Assembly: GCA_019802505.1 (NCBI GenBank)
Contig: JAFMOC010000083.1
Span: forward strand, 2,003,501 to 2,067,500
DNA: 64,000 nt
From: Corydoras sp. C115
Taxonomy: Eukaryota; Chordata; Actinopteri; Siluriformes; Callichthyidae
Direction: 5' to 3'
The position numbers were made by a program, and so were the translations under genes. How positions within the stretch are numbered: the first letter of the stretch is position 1; each line of letters opens with the position of its first letter. Of the stretch, positions 33,471 to 45,900 are shown one piece after another. The notes beneath the pieces were generated by a model. It saw only the letters and a list, made by a program, of their open reading frames with translations, did not search any database and had not been told where the DNA came from.

Positions 33471-34757
33471 CATGTTCTCCCCGTGTCTGCGTGGGTTTCC
33501 TCCGGGTTCTCCGGTTTCCTCCCACAGTCCAAAAACATGGATCAAGTCAATTGAGTTCTCCAAATTGCCCCATATAGAGTGAGTGTGTGCCCAGCGATAG
33601 ATTGGCGCCCTGTTCTGGGTGTATCTGCCCAGCGCCCGAAACGTTCTCCCCTGGATGGCCATGGGGAACCCCCCCACCCCCAACGACCCCAATATAGGAT
33701 AAAGCAGAAGATAATGAATGTATGAATGAAAATGCCATATAAAACTTAGTGGTTAGCACGTTCTCCTCTCAGCACTAGGGATTCCCGGTTCGAATCCCAA
33801 TCTGAGAGGAGATTCCATGTTCTCCTCGTGTCCGCGTGGGTTTCCTCCAGGTTCTCCGGTTTCCTCCCACAGTCCAAAAACATGGATCAAGTCTATTGAG
33901 TTCTCCAAATTGCCCCATATAGAGTGTGTCTGTGTGAGTGTGTGCCCAGCGAAAGATTGGCGCCCTGTCCTGGGTCTATCTGCCCAGCGCCCGAGACGTT
34001 TTGCCCTGGATGGGCATGGGGAACCCCCCCACCCCCAACGACCCCAATATAGGAAAAAGCCATGTATGAATGAAAATGCCATACAAAACTTAGTGGTTAG
34101 CATGTTCTCCTCTCAGCACTAGTTCGAATCCCAATCTGGGTGGAGATTCCATGTTCTCCTCGTGTCCGCATGCGTTTCCTCCGGGTTCTCCGGTTTCCTC
34201 TCACAGTCCAAAAACATGGATCAAGTTAATTGAATTCGCCAAATTGCCCCATATAGCGTATGTCTGTGTGAGTGAGTGTGTGCCCAGTGATAGTTTGGCG
34301 CCCTGTTCTGGGTGTATCTGCCCAGCGCCCGAAACGCTCTCCCCTGGATGGGCATGGGGAACCCCCCCCACCCCCGCGACCCCAATATAGGATAAAGCGG
34401 AAGATAATGAATGTATGAATGAAAATGCCATACAAAACTTAGTGGTTAGCATGTTCTCCTCTCAGCACTAGTTCGAATCCCAATCTGGGTGGAGATTCCA
34501 TGTTCTCCTCGTGTCCGAATGGGTTTCCTCCGGGTTCTCCGGTTTCCTCCCACAGTCCAAAAACATGGATCAAGTCAATTGAATTCGCCAAATTGCCCCA
34601 TATAGAGTGTGTTTGTGTGAGTGAGTGTGTGCCCAGTGATAGATTGGCGCCCTGTTCTGGGTCTATCTGCCCAGCACACGAGACGTTCTCCCCTGGATGG
34701 GCATGGGGAACCCCACCGCGACCCTAATAGAGGATAAAACGGAAGATAATGGATGGA
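33471..34757 (+). repeat. Four-unit head-to-tail SINE array with a duplicated flank
   Basis: Plus-oriented main-family units lie at about 33471-33725, 33746-34072, 34088-34422 and 34437-34757. Each internal boundary carries the same non-SINE flank, aaaatgccata(c/t), and the second to fourth heads all start at the same internal point (cttagtggttagca). Periods are about 344 and 349 bp. Confidence 0.9.
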
Positions 34758-34759
34758 TG

Positions 34760-35070
34760 CCCCTTTAATGGACTTACATATTGTTTTCCAGTTAGAGTTT
34801 TTCCATTTGTTAAATATAGTCACCCGATCTCGACACAACCTGTACAATAGTATCCTACACTGTTGTCGTTGCCGGCTGCTCAAAGAGGACGAGTCCCCCA
34901 CTGAGTCTTGGTCCTCACAAGGTTTCTTCCTTAAAATAACAACAGGGAGTTTTTTCTTGCCACCGTCACTTCGGCTTGCTCTTTGGGTGTTTTTCTTTCT
35001 GTAAAGCTGCTTTGTGACAATGTACTGTTGTAAAAAGCGCTATATAAATAAATGACTTGAACAAACACAC
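34760..35070 (+). repeat. Interspersed repeat also found reversed at 9837-10090
   Basis: Contains gaggacgagtcccccactga, caaggtttcttcctt, gggagttttttcttgccacc and ends agcgctatataaataaatga, resembling the 3' end of a fish retroelement. Class unassigned. Confidence 0.6.
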
Positions 35071-35109
35071 ACTACTGTCACCTTACAGTTCTATAAGTGT
35101 TCTATGCCA

Positions 35110-35520
35110 CATAAAGACAAAATCAGAATCAGAATCGGACTTTATTGGCCAAGTATGTTCACATACAAGGAATTTGTCTTTGGTTCCAATAGCTCACAGT
35201 GCACAATAAGTGACAGACATACCCAAACTAGCATTCCTCATACACACACACACACACACAGACACACCTGTAAACATGACGGTTGTGCAATTTGCAGATT
35301 GTATTTAAATAAAGTGCTAGTGCAAAACTGTGATGAATAGTTAAATAGGTGGAGAATGGAAGAAGACTGGTTGAGAGTGTTGAGAATGAGTCCAGAAGTA
35401 GTGTTTAAATGTTCAGCTGTGCATGAGTGTAATGGCGTGTGGAAAAAAGCTTCTCCGTAATCTGAAATAGACACAAATGACCAAAAGGGGTCAAATGAAC
35501 GTACACTGGAAGTAAGCATC
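35110..35520 (+). repeat. Interspersed repeat of unassigned class
   Basis: Begins with tandem AATCAGAATCAGAATCGGAC and tttattggccaagtatgttc, a recurrent fish repeat motif; includes a short (CA)n at 35243-35262. Confidence 0.5.
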
Positions 35521-36010
35521 GCTTATCAAACTAAATCCCCATTTTACAGAACAGATCGCTGGTTTGTTGTTGAATTAAGGTGGCACGCCCTGCCTCAATA
35601 CATCAGCATAAATCAAAAGGCCACCCTCGCCCCCTTTCCTTAAAAAGCATTTTAAACTGCTGGGTTTTTCTACATTCCTCCTAAATTAATGTGCTTCACT
35701 GATTTCCACCATCAGCAGTTTTCTCGTTTGCAATGACCCTGATAAAGAGTAAATTGCAGCGCAAATGACAATAAACCTCCAAGTGAGTCAGCAGAACACA
35801 ACCACGACACCAAGCTACTTAGCTGACCAGTTTTCCTTTTGAATAGCAGAACAACAGACGAGGCAAAACGGGGCAAATTAATTTCAAATCTTTATTTTGA
35901 TCAAATATTTTGCTGGGACAAGACTTTTAAAAACAGAAAAGGTGGGAAGGGAATGAGCAGCAGAGACATGCACCGCAGTGCAAACAATGGAAAAAGGACC
36001 ATGCACGGGG

Positions 36011-39000
36011 TCATGTCAGAGGTCCATGTGTACAGTACAGTTGGTATACTGTACGACTAAGAGCCGGGCCGATGTTTCTGGAAACACGAAGCAAAAAATG
36101 TACAAGTTATAACTGCACACTTACTTGGGTTACTATGGGATTCAGTGGTTAAAATATTACATAACTCACATTATGCAAAATAGTGTAGCGCATACAAATT
36201 ATAAGGGTGAATTAATCTAAATTACATACTGCAACCATGAACAGAAATAATCTTAATGATGTTCAATTTAATGTATAGGTGGAAACACGGTGGCTTAGTG
36301 GTTAGCACGTTCTCCTCTCAGCACTAGGGATTCCCGGTTCGAATCCCCATCTGGGTGGAGTTTCCATGTTCTCCCCGTGTCCGTGTGGGTTTCCTCCGGG
36401 TTCTCCGGTTTCGTCCCACAGTCCAAAAACATGGATCAAGTCAATTGAGTTCTCCAAATTGCCCCATATAGAGTGTGTTTGTGTGAGTGAGTGTGTGCTT
36501 CCCAACGTTCTCCCCTGGATGGGCATGGGGAACCCCCCGCGACCCTAATATAGGATAAAGCGGAAGAGGGATGGATGGATGGAGGTGGAAACAAGAGGAG
36601 ATTCAAATGTGGATATAATTAAAGTTTTTGTAGTAGAGATGCAGCAATATAAAATGTTTTTGTCTGATGCCAAATGTGTTTTTTTTCTTGCTTTTCTAAA
36701 ATTATATTTTAAATTATATAGCAACAAAAAGCAAATTATTAATTGAACACTAAACGTAACCTTTTTCTGGAGTGATGTTCAGCTCAAATGTTTATAACTA
36801 AATCAAAGCTGATGAAATGTAATGTGGCATAAACATGGAATGGTATCAGTGAAGCTAAACAACGTCAGACACAGAACTAATCGAACCATTAGGGAAGCAT
36901 TTCATATAGATTAAACTGAATCCACTTATATAAGGGCGTTTACTAAGCTCATCGAATTGTATCTTTGCCAACTTAAAGCAGTATCTTTGATACACAAAAA
37001 GCAAAAAAACAACCACAAACCTTTTAAGTTTACCATATTTGATTGATGACAATAGTTTCTCTCGCTCTGCTTCAGTGGAACATTGAGAATATGCCTTCAT
37101 TAAACTGAAAGAGACAAAGGCACAACATTTGAAGTAATTTATTTATTTAATGCTAAACAGGTGCATGTTAAAGAGCTAAATGATTAAGTGCTCATTACAT
37201 TAGAGGTATAGCCATCGATAAGTTATTTTAATACCTAAAACTTTCATGGTTTTACCTGTAGCCATTTTCATTAACATTATAAAATATTAACAAATATTCC
37301 ATTAAACTTAGAAGAGCCATACACATCCTCATAGTGACTGCATACCACTGTGCAGCAGTGCATGTAGTTTGATAAATGATTAGACCTATAGTGTGTCTAT
37401 CATCAGCAAGCATTATTATTACGGTTTATTCTCTCAAACATCACTTAGAGGTATCAGCAGAGCATTTAAAAAAGGATGATTTTATAAAGACTAAATTAGC
37501 CAGGTTTTTTTATAACCCCCACAGTCCAAAAACATATATATATTGGAAAAATATTACATGACTTTAATGCAGTGCTTCTCAAATAGTGGAACGTGTTCCC
37601 CTGGCGGGGGCGCATAACAAGATATCACAGAGCAAGTGATATTAAGTGTACTTAACAAACCCTCAAGAGACAACATGGAAAAATATTTAACAGAGATGGC
37701 TGAGAGAAAGGCGGAGAGAGACGAAGACAATGAGACCAACAAAAGTCAACCGAAAACTAAATGTCAAAGCGAACGTAGCGCCTGGCTTCACTGTAACTGT
37801 AACTTCACTGTAACTCAGGTGGGAGACAAAGAAAGACCGGCGTGTCTGCTGTGTCTTTAAATGTTGGCAACGGACAGCGTGAAGCCAAATAAATGAAGGC
37901 GTCACTTAAAGACATTACACCCCAATCACGCTGATAACCGCTTGACTTTTTTAATCGTAAACGTGACGCGTAGAGCCAGCGATCATCCCGCTTTATGAAA
38001 ACTACTTCAGAAAAGCTGTGTGCTGCAAAACGGGCGCATTGGAGACATTAGTTCTGACTTCCTCAAAAAAAAAACAAAAAAAAACAGCACAAATTGTTGT
38101 ATTCATTTTTGTTTTGTAGGTTAAAGTGTTAATAAATTGAGCTCCTGAATTAATGTTGCTGATGAATTTGAATTTATCATTATTTATTGATTTTATTGAA
38201 TTTCATTTTTCAGTATCAAATGCAGTCAGTTCAAAAACGTTTCTAGTTTAAATAAGGATTTCATTCGTTTCATTCTGAAACTAAAAAACAAAGTTAATAA
38301 AATGATTCTGTTGTAAGTTGATCTATATTTCTTTCTTTTTTGTTTTCTTTATTGTTAATAAGGATACATTGTTATAAAAGAGGTGAACTTATAACACATT
38401 TATAGACAAATCATAATACAGTGGTCGTGTAAAAATACTTTATCCCATTTTGGCATGTACGGGGGGGAGGGGGGGGTGTTAACAGAAAATAATTGAGAAT
38501 CACTGCTTTAATGTCACATAGTTTTTTTGTTTATCAGTTTGATAAAACTATATAATTCATATTCTTCCCCCTTTTTTCTTCATAAAGCCTCTTTCTTTTC
38601 CTAAAAACTGTAGGCTTTACAGAGCAATCATGGTATAAACAATGCCAAGACTTGGCTTTACTGTAAATAGAGCACAAATAAACAACATGCCTGAACGAGG
38701 ACACACTGTAGCATAGGTTATACATGTTAAACAGAATATGTAATATTTGATTTCAACAACAGTAGAAATATATTTCCTAGTACACATTAATGAAAATAGA
38801 TATTTCTTCTTCGTGGTGATGAAGTTGTTGAGTGGTTGTTAGCTTTTGATAAGGTTTGCTCGGTCATTTAATACCCTCTGGCAGCATTAATTACTGTAAT
38901 AAAGTGGGGTGGGATGCAGTTGGGCCGAACCTGCTCACTGTATTGTAGTGTTCCAATATGGCAGCAGCTTTGTCACCAGAGATTCCGCTAACCTGCATCA

Positions 39001-42000
39001 GCTGTCGGGCAAACACCTCCCTAACTGTCTGACACTGAGACAAAACACGATGAAATAAGACAATGACACAGATAAATCATGTTGCGCATTTTACAAAATG
39101 TGTTTCACAATTCACAAAACAAATGATGTTAGTTTTTAAATTTGTGCTTTTGTCAATTAAATAAATGATAAAGAGATTTAACAAATCATCCATCCATTCA
39201 TTATCTTTCGCTTTATCCTCTATTAGGGTCACGGTGGGGTTCTCCATGTCCATCCAGGGGAGAACGTTTCGGGCGCTGGGCAGATACACCCAGGACAGGG
39301 CGCCAATCTATCGCTGGGCACATACTCACTCACACAGACACACTCTATATGGGGCAATTTGCAGAACTCAATTGATTTGATCCATGTTTTTGGACTGTGG
39401 GAGGAAACCGGAGAACCCAGAGGAAACCCACATGGACACGGGGAGAACAAGGAAACTCCACCCAGATGGGGATTCGAACCGGGAATCCCTAGTGCTAAGA
39501 TGAGAACATGCTAAGCACTAAGCCACCGTGCCGCCCGATTTAACAAATCATGTTTTGTATTTTAAATGCATGTCTGAACTTTCATACCTTGTTCTTTACA
39601 GCTCCATGGTTAAACTCTGTGAAGGATATAAGAGAACAGCGAGGGTTTTCTCGCTCCCTTTCTCCATTCTCCAAATCACACAATCTGTCTCCCTCCAGCT
39701 CTCTGGAGTGACAGAACAACGGTCGATTCTAAAACAAAAACAGAAATAGGCATAAAAAATATACAAAATTTACAAAGTAATGAGCAAACCGAAACAGCTC
39801 TTCACAAGACACTGACCTGATATAGCTTCCGGAGATATCTGGTCATGACAGTGAGGTATGCAGCTGATTCTTTAACATCCTGAACCCTCTTTACAAAGAA
39901 GCCATCAACTACCTGAAACACACGGAAATCTAATGATCAAGAAGAAATTACATTATGTTAATCTGTTTATTTAATGAGAGAAATAGGTTGCGGGCTTGTT
40001 GGTTGGATAATAATAATTCATTCATTCATTATCTCCCGCTTTGTCCTCTATTAGGGTCGCGGTGGGGTTCCCCATGCCCATCCAGGGAAGAACGTCTCAG
40101 GCGCTGGGCAGATAGACCCAGGACAATCCATCGCTGGGCACACACTCACTCACACAGACACACAATGGGGCAATTTGGAGAACTCAATTGACTTGATCCA
40201 TGTTTTTGGACTGTGGGAGGAAACCGGAGAACCCGGAGGAAACCCACGCAGACACGGGGAGAACATGGAAACTCCACCCAGATGGGGATTCGAACCGGGA
40301 ATCCCTAGAGCTGAGAGGCGAACGTGCTAACCTCTAAGCCATCGTGTCGCCTGGATAATAATAATAATAATATTATAATAATATTATTATAATAATAATA
40401 TATTCATTCATTCATTATCTCCCGCTTTATCCTCTATTAGGGTCGCGGTGGGGTTCCCCATGCCCATCCAGGGGAGAACATCTCGGGCGCTGGGCAGATA
40501 GACCCAGGAGAGGGCGCCAATCCATCGCTGGGCACACACTCACTCAGACAGACACACTCTATATGGGGCAATTTTGAGAATTCAATTGACTTGATCCATG
40601 TTTTTGGACTGTAGGAGGAAACCGGAGAACCCAGAGGAAACCCACGCAGACACGGGGAGAACATGGAAACTCCACCCAGATTGGGATTCGAACCGGGAAT
40701 CCCTAGTGCCGAGAGGAGAACGTGCTAACCACTAAGCCATCGTGTCGCCTGGATAATAATAATAATAATATTATAATAATATTATTATAATATATATATA
40801 TAATATTATAATAATAATCTATAATAATAATAATGGCATGGCAATAATGGCAAATTACACATTACACACACACACACACACTTACCTGTGTGTTAACTAT
40901 AGCCTGTTGTAAAGTGCTCTCTGGTATGCTGAGATGTGCTGCTGCTGACCCACACTCTTCCACAAGGTAGATAGGTTTTAGCAAACCACACCTTTTCAGA
41001 CGGAACTGAAAAAAAAAAGAAAACACATTTAGCACACGTGTTACAAATTAACATAAAAAAAAAAACATTTAAATTTTTCCCCATCCAATTTAACATCACC
41101 CTTCATGTAAACATTCCTTTCACAACCAAAACAGGGAAAAAAAACTTGTATGGTTCTTTAGTAAACGCAAAACTACCAACTACAGGATATTAATGAACAA
41201 ATCACATGTGCTTGTTTTACTGATTTACATATTCACCACATACCTTTTGCTCTCTAAAGCGCCCATCCATGATGCTGCCACACAGGTCATCCATCCTCTT
41301 CCTCTCAATAATGTAATCTAGGACCAGCTCTTTAGCCACAGGTTGACGTAACTGACCTTTATTCAAACCCAGACATTACATTTTTTATGTACAACCATGC
41401 ATTACAATACACATCTATCAGACTACATCTTATATTATTACTTCTAAAATATAGAATGAAAGGCATACAAGCTAAATATTCAGTGTGAGCTGACTACTCT
41501 TAAATTAATCTTAAACAAAACAGCAACACCTGCTGGAATAACGCACACTGGCAACTGACAAAAATAAATTATTAAATAAAGACAGTGCTTACACAACAGC
41601 AATTTTTCTTATGGTTATGTTTTTAAAAATATCATTTGGTGGCTTTATGGGTAACAGTTAGCTATTTCACATTTCTAAAAGTAATATACAGAGAATACTA
41701 TACAAAAAAATATATGACATGCCAAGTGCAAGGCATCTAACTGAACTAAGATAACTTCTTAATAGGCTCTGCACATTGGTTTATGTTAATGTTGAAAAGT
41801 ACTGTGTCTGATTCACTTGAATAATACGTGAATAGTAACACATTACTTTAGTGACATTGTAGTGCGAGAACCACCACTATACAGAAAAACACAATTCATA
41901 CCCTTTTGGATAGCATTTTTCAGTCGCTGTTATTACTTTGTGTTGTGAACTGCTAGCTATAGAATTCTTATAACCCAACCAGATTTATACTGACATAAAA

Positions 42001-42879
42001 AATAAACTTTAGAGTTATAGGTATGGTACAATTTCCTGTTATATTGGTGTCTTAAAAAAAATCGACATTTGCAGCCCTCCAGTTTTCATTCAAATGAACC
42101 AAATACAGTGAAAACAAGTTATTACATTTGTAAAACTGTGTCAAAGAATGTGTGAATTTAGTTGTGGTTCAGAACAAAACAAGAAAGAGTGATTAAAAAT
42201 AAACCGAGAAGCAGATGGACTACAGATTGAAATAGCAGAAATACAGTGCATCTAAATGGCACACAATGTGTAGAAAATGTACAAAGTATAGAAACAAGGA
42301 CTATTTTATCAATTGGCCGGTGAGTTTAATGATATAAAAAAACTATAATATCTCCAAAACGTTGGCATCAGCATCTGGAAAACATGTTATACTTCAAATG
42401 CTAGTATAATATGTTGTAATGTTCTAATCTATACTAACATACATGTCTCACCAAATATGGAAGTTGAACAGAAAGAGTAAGTTTACCGGGCACAGGTGCC
42501 ACTTTCTCACGAGCAATCCAGAGAAAGTCTCCCACATTGAGTTTTCTGATGTCAAAGGTCACTCCATTCCTCTGCAGCTCCTTGACCAATTCTTGTTTGC
42601 GTGCAGTGTTTCCTCTGCCAAATGAATGACATTTAGTAAACAGAAACACAAAATATCATTTGCACTATAGATCCACTCATTATTGTATGGTCTGACTCTT
42701 CACATTGAATCAAAACACCTTAATCATTTTTAAACAAGAACTAACAAATTGATTAATTGGTTGTTTGTACCAACAACAGATCAAAAACAATTAATAATAA
42801 ATAATATATTTAATATATATTATATATATATCTATATATATAAAAAAAACACACACATACAATATATATAATATATATA

Positions 42880-42916
<37 letters not shown>

Positions 42917-45900
42917 CAATACAAAAACAATAACAAAATTTTGTAAAAAACAATACAAAAATAATATTTCTACCAACAACAGACCAAAATAAATAATTAA
43001 TAATATGATGTTTTTTTTAATTACATTTATAAAATGTATTTTGATGTCAGTATATACAGTGTGTATATATATATATATATATATATAGCGGGCGGCACGG
43101 TGGCTTAGTGGTTAGCACGTTCGCCTCTCAGCACTAGGGATTCCCGGTTCTATGTTCTCCCCGTGTCCGCGTGGGTTTCCTCCGGGTTCTCCGGTTTTTC
43201 CCACAGTCCAAAAACATGGATCAAGTCAATTGAGTTATCAAAATTGCCCCATATAGAGTGTGTTTGTGTGAGTGAGTGTGTGCCCAGCGATAGGTTGGCG
43301 CCCTGTCCTGGGTGTATCTACCCGGCGCCCGAGACGTTCTCCCCTAGATGGGCATGGGGAACCCCACCGTGACCCTAATAGAGGATAAAGCGGAAGATAA
43401 TGGATGAATGAATATATATAATAATATGAATGATCAGTACACTTCAGAAAATGTCATTATGACGTAGACTGAGAAACCATGTCTATCAGGCTTTATTGTT
43501 CACTGTTAAACAATGCCAAAAATATATATAACAAACCACAAATTCTGAAATGTTAACCATTTAAAGCCCCTAACAAGAAATCATCAGAAGAGTTAAATCA
43601 CCTGCACTCACCCGGTGGTCTCAATGAAGTCAACACACAGAACAATGTCAAAAGATCCAGGAGAAAGGTACACAGCACTTTCTGGCTCTGACTCGGAGCA
43701 CTTTTCTGCATGTGCTGACTCGGGAACTGCCCTTTCTGCACGTGTAAGTGACAGAGTTGGGGCATCTTTTGAGACACTAGATAATAAAAAAATTAGTAAG
43801 TCACATCTTCATTAAGAATTGATTACGTCATCTGAATCCGATTTCACACACATTCACATCTCTAATTTTGTAAGTGCAAGTGTTACCATATTACTTCCTC
43901 TTTTTCTTTTTTATCGTTATGCATAGCTAAGTCTACAGTAGCTGGTTCATCCTCAGAGTCCTCAGACTGACTCCTCTCATCCCTTTTTCTGTCCTCTGTT
44001 CCTCTTTCCTCAGTCTCCAGTCTCTCTGCGAGTTCCGCACCAAGCTCTGTTAATGAATATCTGATACAGGTAACAGTACAAAATACAGTTAACAGCACAT
44101 TTGAATTTATTGAATTAGACACTTTAATTTTTAACCAGATTAAAAAAATACATAATCATATTTTAAAAAAATAATTTAGTAGAAAGAAAAAGTGTAAAGA
44201 GGATTTCTCTGACAATAACAGTTTATAAAGTCTTGAGGCTGACCAATTTAGCTTTTTACAAAAACTGCTGCTTTAGTTTTTATGGTGGACGTTTGCATTA
44301 ACTGTAGATAGTTCTGAAGAGTGATCAAATGAATTCAGATTGATTAATCATTCCATGCCAAGAAAATTAGACTTAATCACAAAACGCCATTTCATTTCTG
44401 CCACTTTCTGACCTGCTAACATCATTTCAGTGATCTCATTAGCTCCGGAGGAAGAATTAACTAAGCAGCTGATATTACAATGCCATGCTGATTAAATTAG
44501 AGGAGCAGACAAGTAGAGGCAGCAAAGAGGCCACAAGAAAAAGTCAAGGACAGACTGACATTCTAGAGAAAATACAGGGGGATAGGACTGCAGACAGGAG
44601 TAAAGTAATAAATATTTCCTCTAATAAATCTGAATGTTTTGGAAATTTTAAATAATGATTTATACAAAATATTTAATTTTAGACATCTGGTCAATGGGAC
44701 TTTAGGGAATACATGAATTTAATGTTTAAAAGTTATGTCTAAAAACATTTGTTCACAGAGTGTATACATTTTCCCAGTGAGGGGTACGAATAAAGGTTCA
44801 TCTCAGTTTTACTATTAGACATTAGTCTTTATCATGCTGCATGTTCTGTAATCTACAGCTGTCTACTTACCTTTGTTTTTTCAAATGAATTACATTTTTG
44901 GACATTAATAACATTAGTTTAACAAATAAATATACTTTTTATATTTTTTGCAACTTTGATGCAGAGTTGCAGATTAAAAAAAGAACACAGCACTGCTATA
45001 TACTTTCACAACCACTATGTTCATAAAAGGTATGTGTTTTAAGTTAAATGTAGTAACAAAAATAAATACCATAGTAAGTGTCGTGATCAGGCTTAGTGCT
45101 TAGCACGTTCTCCTCTCAGCGCTAGGGATTCCCGGTTCGAATCCCCATCTGGGTGGAGTTTCCATGTTCTCCCCGTGTCCGCGTGGGTTTCCTCCCGGTT
45201 CTCCGGTTTCCTCCCACAGTCCAAAAACATGGATCAAGTCAATTGAGTTCCTCAAATTGCCCCATATAGAGTGTGTGTATGAGTGAGTATGTGCCCAGCG
45301 ATAGATTGGCGCCCTGTCCTGGGTGTATCTGCCCAGCGCCCGAAACGTTCTCCTCTTGATGGGCATGGGGAACCCCCTGCGGCCCTAATAGAGGATAAAG
45401 CGGAAGATAATGAATGAGTGTCGTGATCACAGTTACTGTCCCTGTCAGACTTGAATGACCTTTAATGTCACACCCTTTTGGATAGCATTTTTTAATCACT
45501 GTAATTACTTTGTGTTATCATGCACTGCTAGCTTGATAGAACTCTTATAATCCAACCAGATTTATACTGACATTAAAAAATAAACTTTAGAGTTATAGGT
45601 ACGATCAATGAGCCTCTACAATTTCCTATGTTATATCAGTGTCTTAGAGCCATCCAGGTTTCATTCAAATTAACCAAATACAGCATGTAAAAACAAGTTA
45701 TTATATTTGTAATACAGTATCAGTGAATGTGTGAATTTACCGTATTTTCCGGACCATAAGGTGCACCGTATTATAAGGCGCAGTCTGAATTACGGACTCT
45801 ATTTCTGTACGGTACTTATTCTGTACGGCACCGTATTATAAGGCACTTTCTAAAACATACGATCTACAAGAAAAGTAAAGGATGCAAAACGATGATTTAT

